Origin: CAZUZD01 sp964624465
GTDB taxonomy: Bacteria; Planctomycetota; Planctomycetia; Isosphaerales; Isosphaeraceae
Direction: 5' to 3'
DNA: 5,315 nucleotides
Assembly (NCBI GenBank): GCA_964624465.1
Contig: CAZUZD010000403.1
Span: forward strand, 1-5,315
In this document: piece after piece, positions 5,189 through 5,315 of the stretch
How positions within the stretch are numbered: position 1 is the first letter of the stretch
Layout: each line of letters starts with the position of its first letter
Position numbers and translations under genes: made by a program
Notes under the pieces: generated by a model
The model's input: only the letters and a program-made list of their open reading frames with translations
Database searches by the model: none
Told to the model about the DNA's origin: nothing

Positions 5189-5315
5189 TGCACATCTCCG
5201 GCTCGGCGAACCGGCATCGGCAGGTGGCACTCGGGCTCGCCCGGGTGCTGGTCGCCGGCGCCTGGGCTCCCGACGAGCTGCTGGGCCGCGCCGAGGCCGT
5301 GCTCGGCCGCCGCCC
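5188..5315 (+). CDS. Start of a putative retron-like reverse transcriptase (partial, runs off the window)
   Basis: An open frame from GTG 5188 continues to the window end with strongly GC-biased third positions and no stop: 42 residues plus two bases. A basic start (SANRHRQ) leads to an amphipathic stretch, VALGLARVLVAGAW, then APDELLGRAEAVLGRR. From memory this resembles the N-terminal helical region of planctomycete retron-like RTs (a LA..FLAG.W....L..RA...LGRR pattern, usually followed by RWLRPL). None of the catalytic RT motifs (such as YxDD) fall in the window, so family membership is inferred from this and from the adjoining msr-msd-like RNA. The start is uncertain. GTG 5188 has only a distant GGAG (5171-5174). 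GTG 5224 has no visible site. GTG 5119 and 5005 are in frame, but 5119 lies inside the 39-nt hairpin and 5005 inside the 5' arm. Confidence 0.55.
   Translation, partial: MHISGSANRHRQVALGLARVLVAGAWAPDELLGRAEAVLGRR

Larger units (their letters stand above)
5001..5190 (+). ncRNA. Putative retron-type msr-msd non-coding RNA
   Basis: A closed structured RNA found by hand pairing. The ends 5003-5023 and 5169-5188 form a 20-bp stem with one bulged A (5014). G5024, in the context AAGCA, is the first unpaired base after the 5' arm, where retrons place the branching guanosine that primes reverse transcription. Next come CCTGGC/GCCAGG (5035-5040 with 5095-5100), enclosing a GCGA-capped hairpin (5043-5056) and a GC hairpin (5074-5092), which would be the msr. 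A regular 39-nt hairpin (5117-5155) lies nearest the 3' arm, where the msd template should be. A promoter starts transcription at its first base, and the 3' arm abuts an RT-like frame. Retron architecture is established knowledge; assignment here is inference, because the catalytic RT domain is outside the window. Alternatives: the ncRNA of another defence-associated RT class, or an unrelated cis-regulatory leader. Confidence 0.65.

Noticed and set aside
5001..5190. Group II intron RNA associated with an RT
   Set aside because: The RNA is far too short, and nothing like a domain V hairpin or intron boundary motifs was seen. The a1/a2 layout fits a retron better.

Overview
The window is very GC-rich (by eye around 70%), with GC-biased third codon positions and long spurious open frames on the antisense strand. 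It reads as a bacterial chromosome. Base composition, the TATACT and TTGACA-N18-TACGGT type promoters, and the look of the proteins suggest a planctomycete of the Isosphaerales/Gemmatales kind. That placement is an inference and was not tested.

Layout, all on the + strand. Positions 1-286 carry no convincing gene: a strong GC hairpin (9-32), then a likely promoter (207-236) for the first gene. Positions 287-2449 encode a complete P1B-type heavy-metal ATPase of the Zn/Cd/Pb exporter class (ZntA/CadA-like), 720 residues. A 129-bp spacer follows, holding a perfect 8-bp dyad (2467-2488) in a locally AT-richer patch, a candidate operator for the next gene. Positions 2579-4939 encode a quinol-dependent nitric oxide reductase (NorB/NorZ, qNOR). 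It is interrupted by a 10-N assembly gap (4496-4505) and about 33-35 bases of sequence that do not belong to the family. Restoring the expected protein requires removing 48 nt, and the foreign segment is flanked by a repeated TGCTC.

The most interesting part is the last 350 bases. Only 23 bp after the nor stop there is a good sigma-70-type promoter (4963-4992). Its predicted start point (about 5001) falls at the edge of a structured RNA. Positions 5003-5023 and 5169-5188 pair over 20 bp with a single bulged A. They enclose about 145 nt that contain a three-way-junction-like set of short stems and a very regular 39-nt hairpin (5117-5155). The base immediately after the 5' arm is a G in an AGC context. 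This is the layout of a retron msr-msd RNA: a1/a2 stem, branching G, msr stems, then msd hairpin next to a2. The 3' arm runs directly into an open frame (GTG 5188 to the window end) whose 42 visible residues resemble, from memory, the N-terminal region of planctomycete retron-like reverse transcriptases. The RT catalytic domain and any effector lie beyond the window, so the retron call is a well-supported hypothesis and not proof.

The metal exporter and the NO reductase are both stress or detoxification membrane proteins in the same orientation. Nothing shows that they form one operon, and the dyad in the spacer suggests nor has its own control. The retron-like unit has its own promoter and is probably an independent defence cassette next to housekeeping or stress genes.
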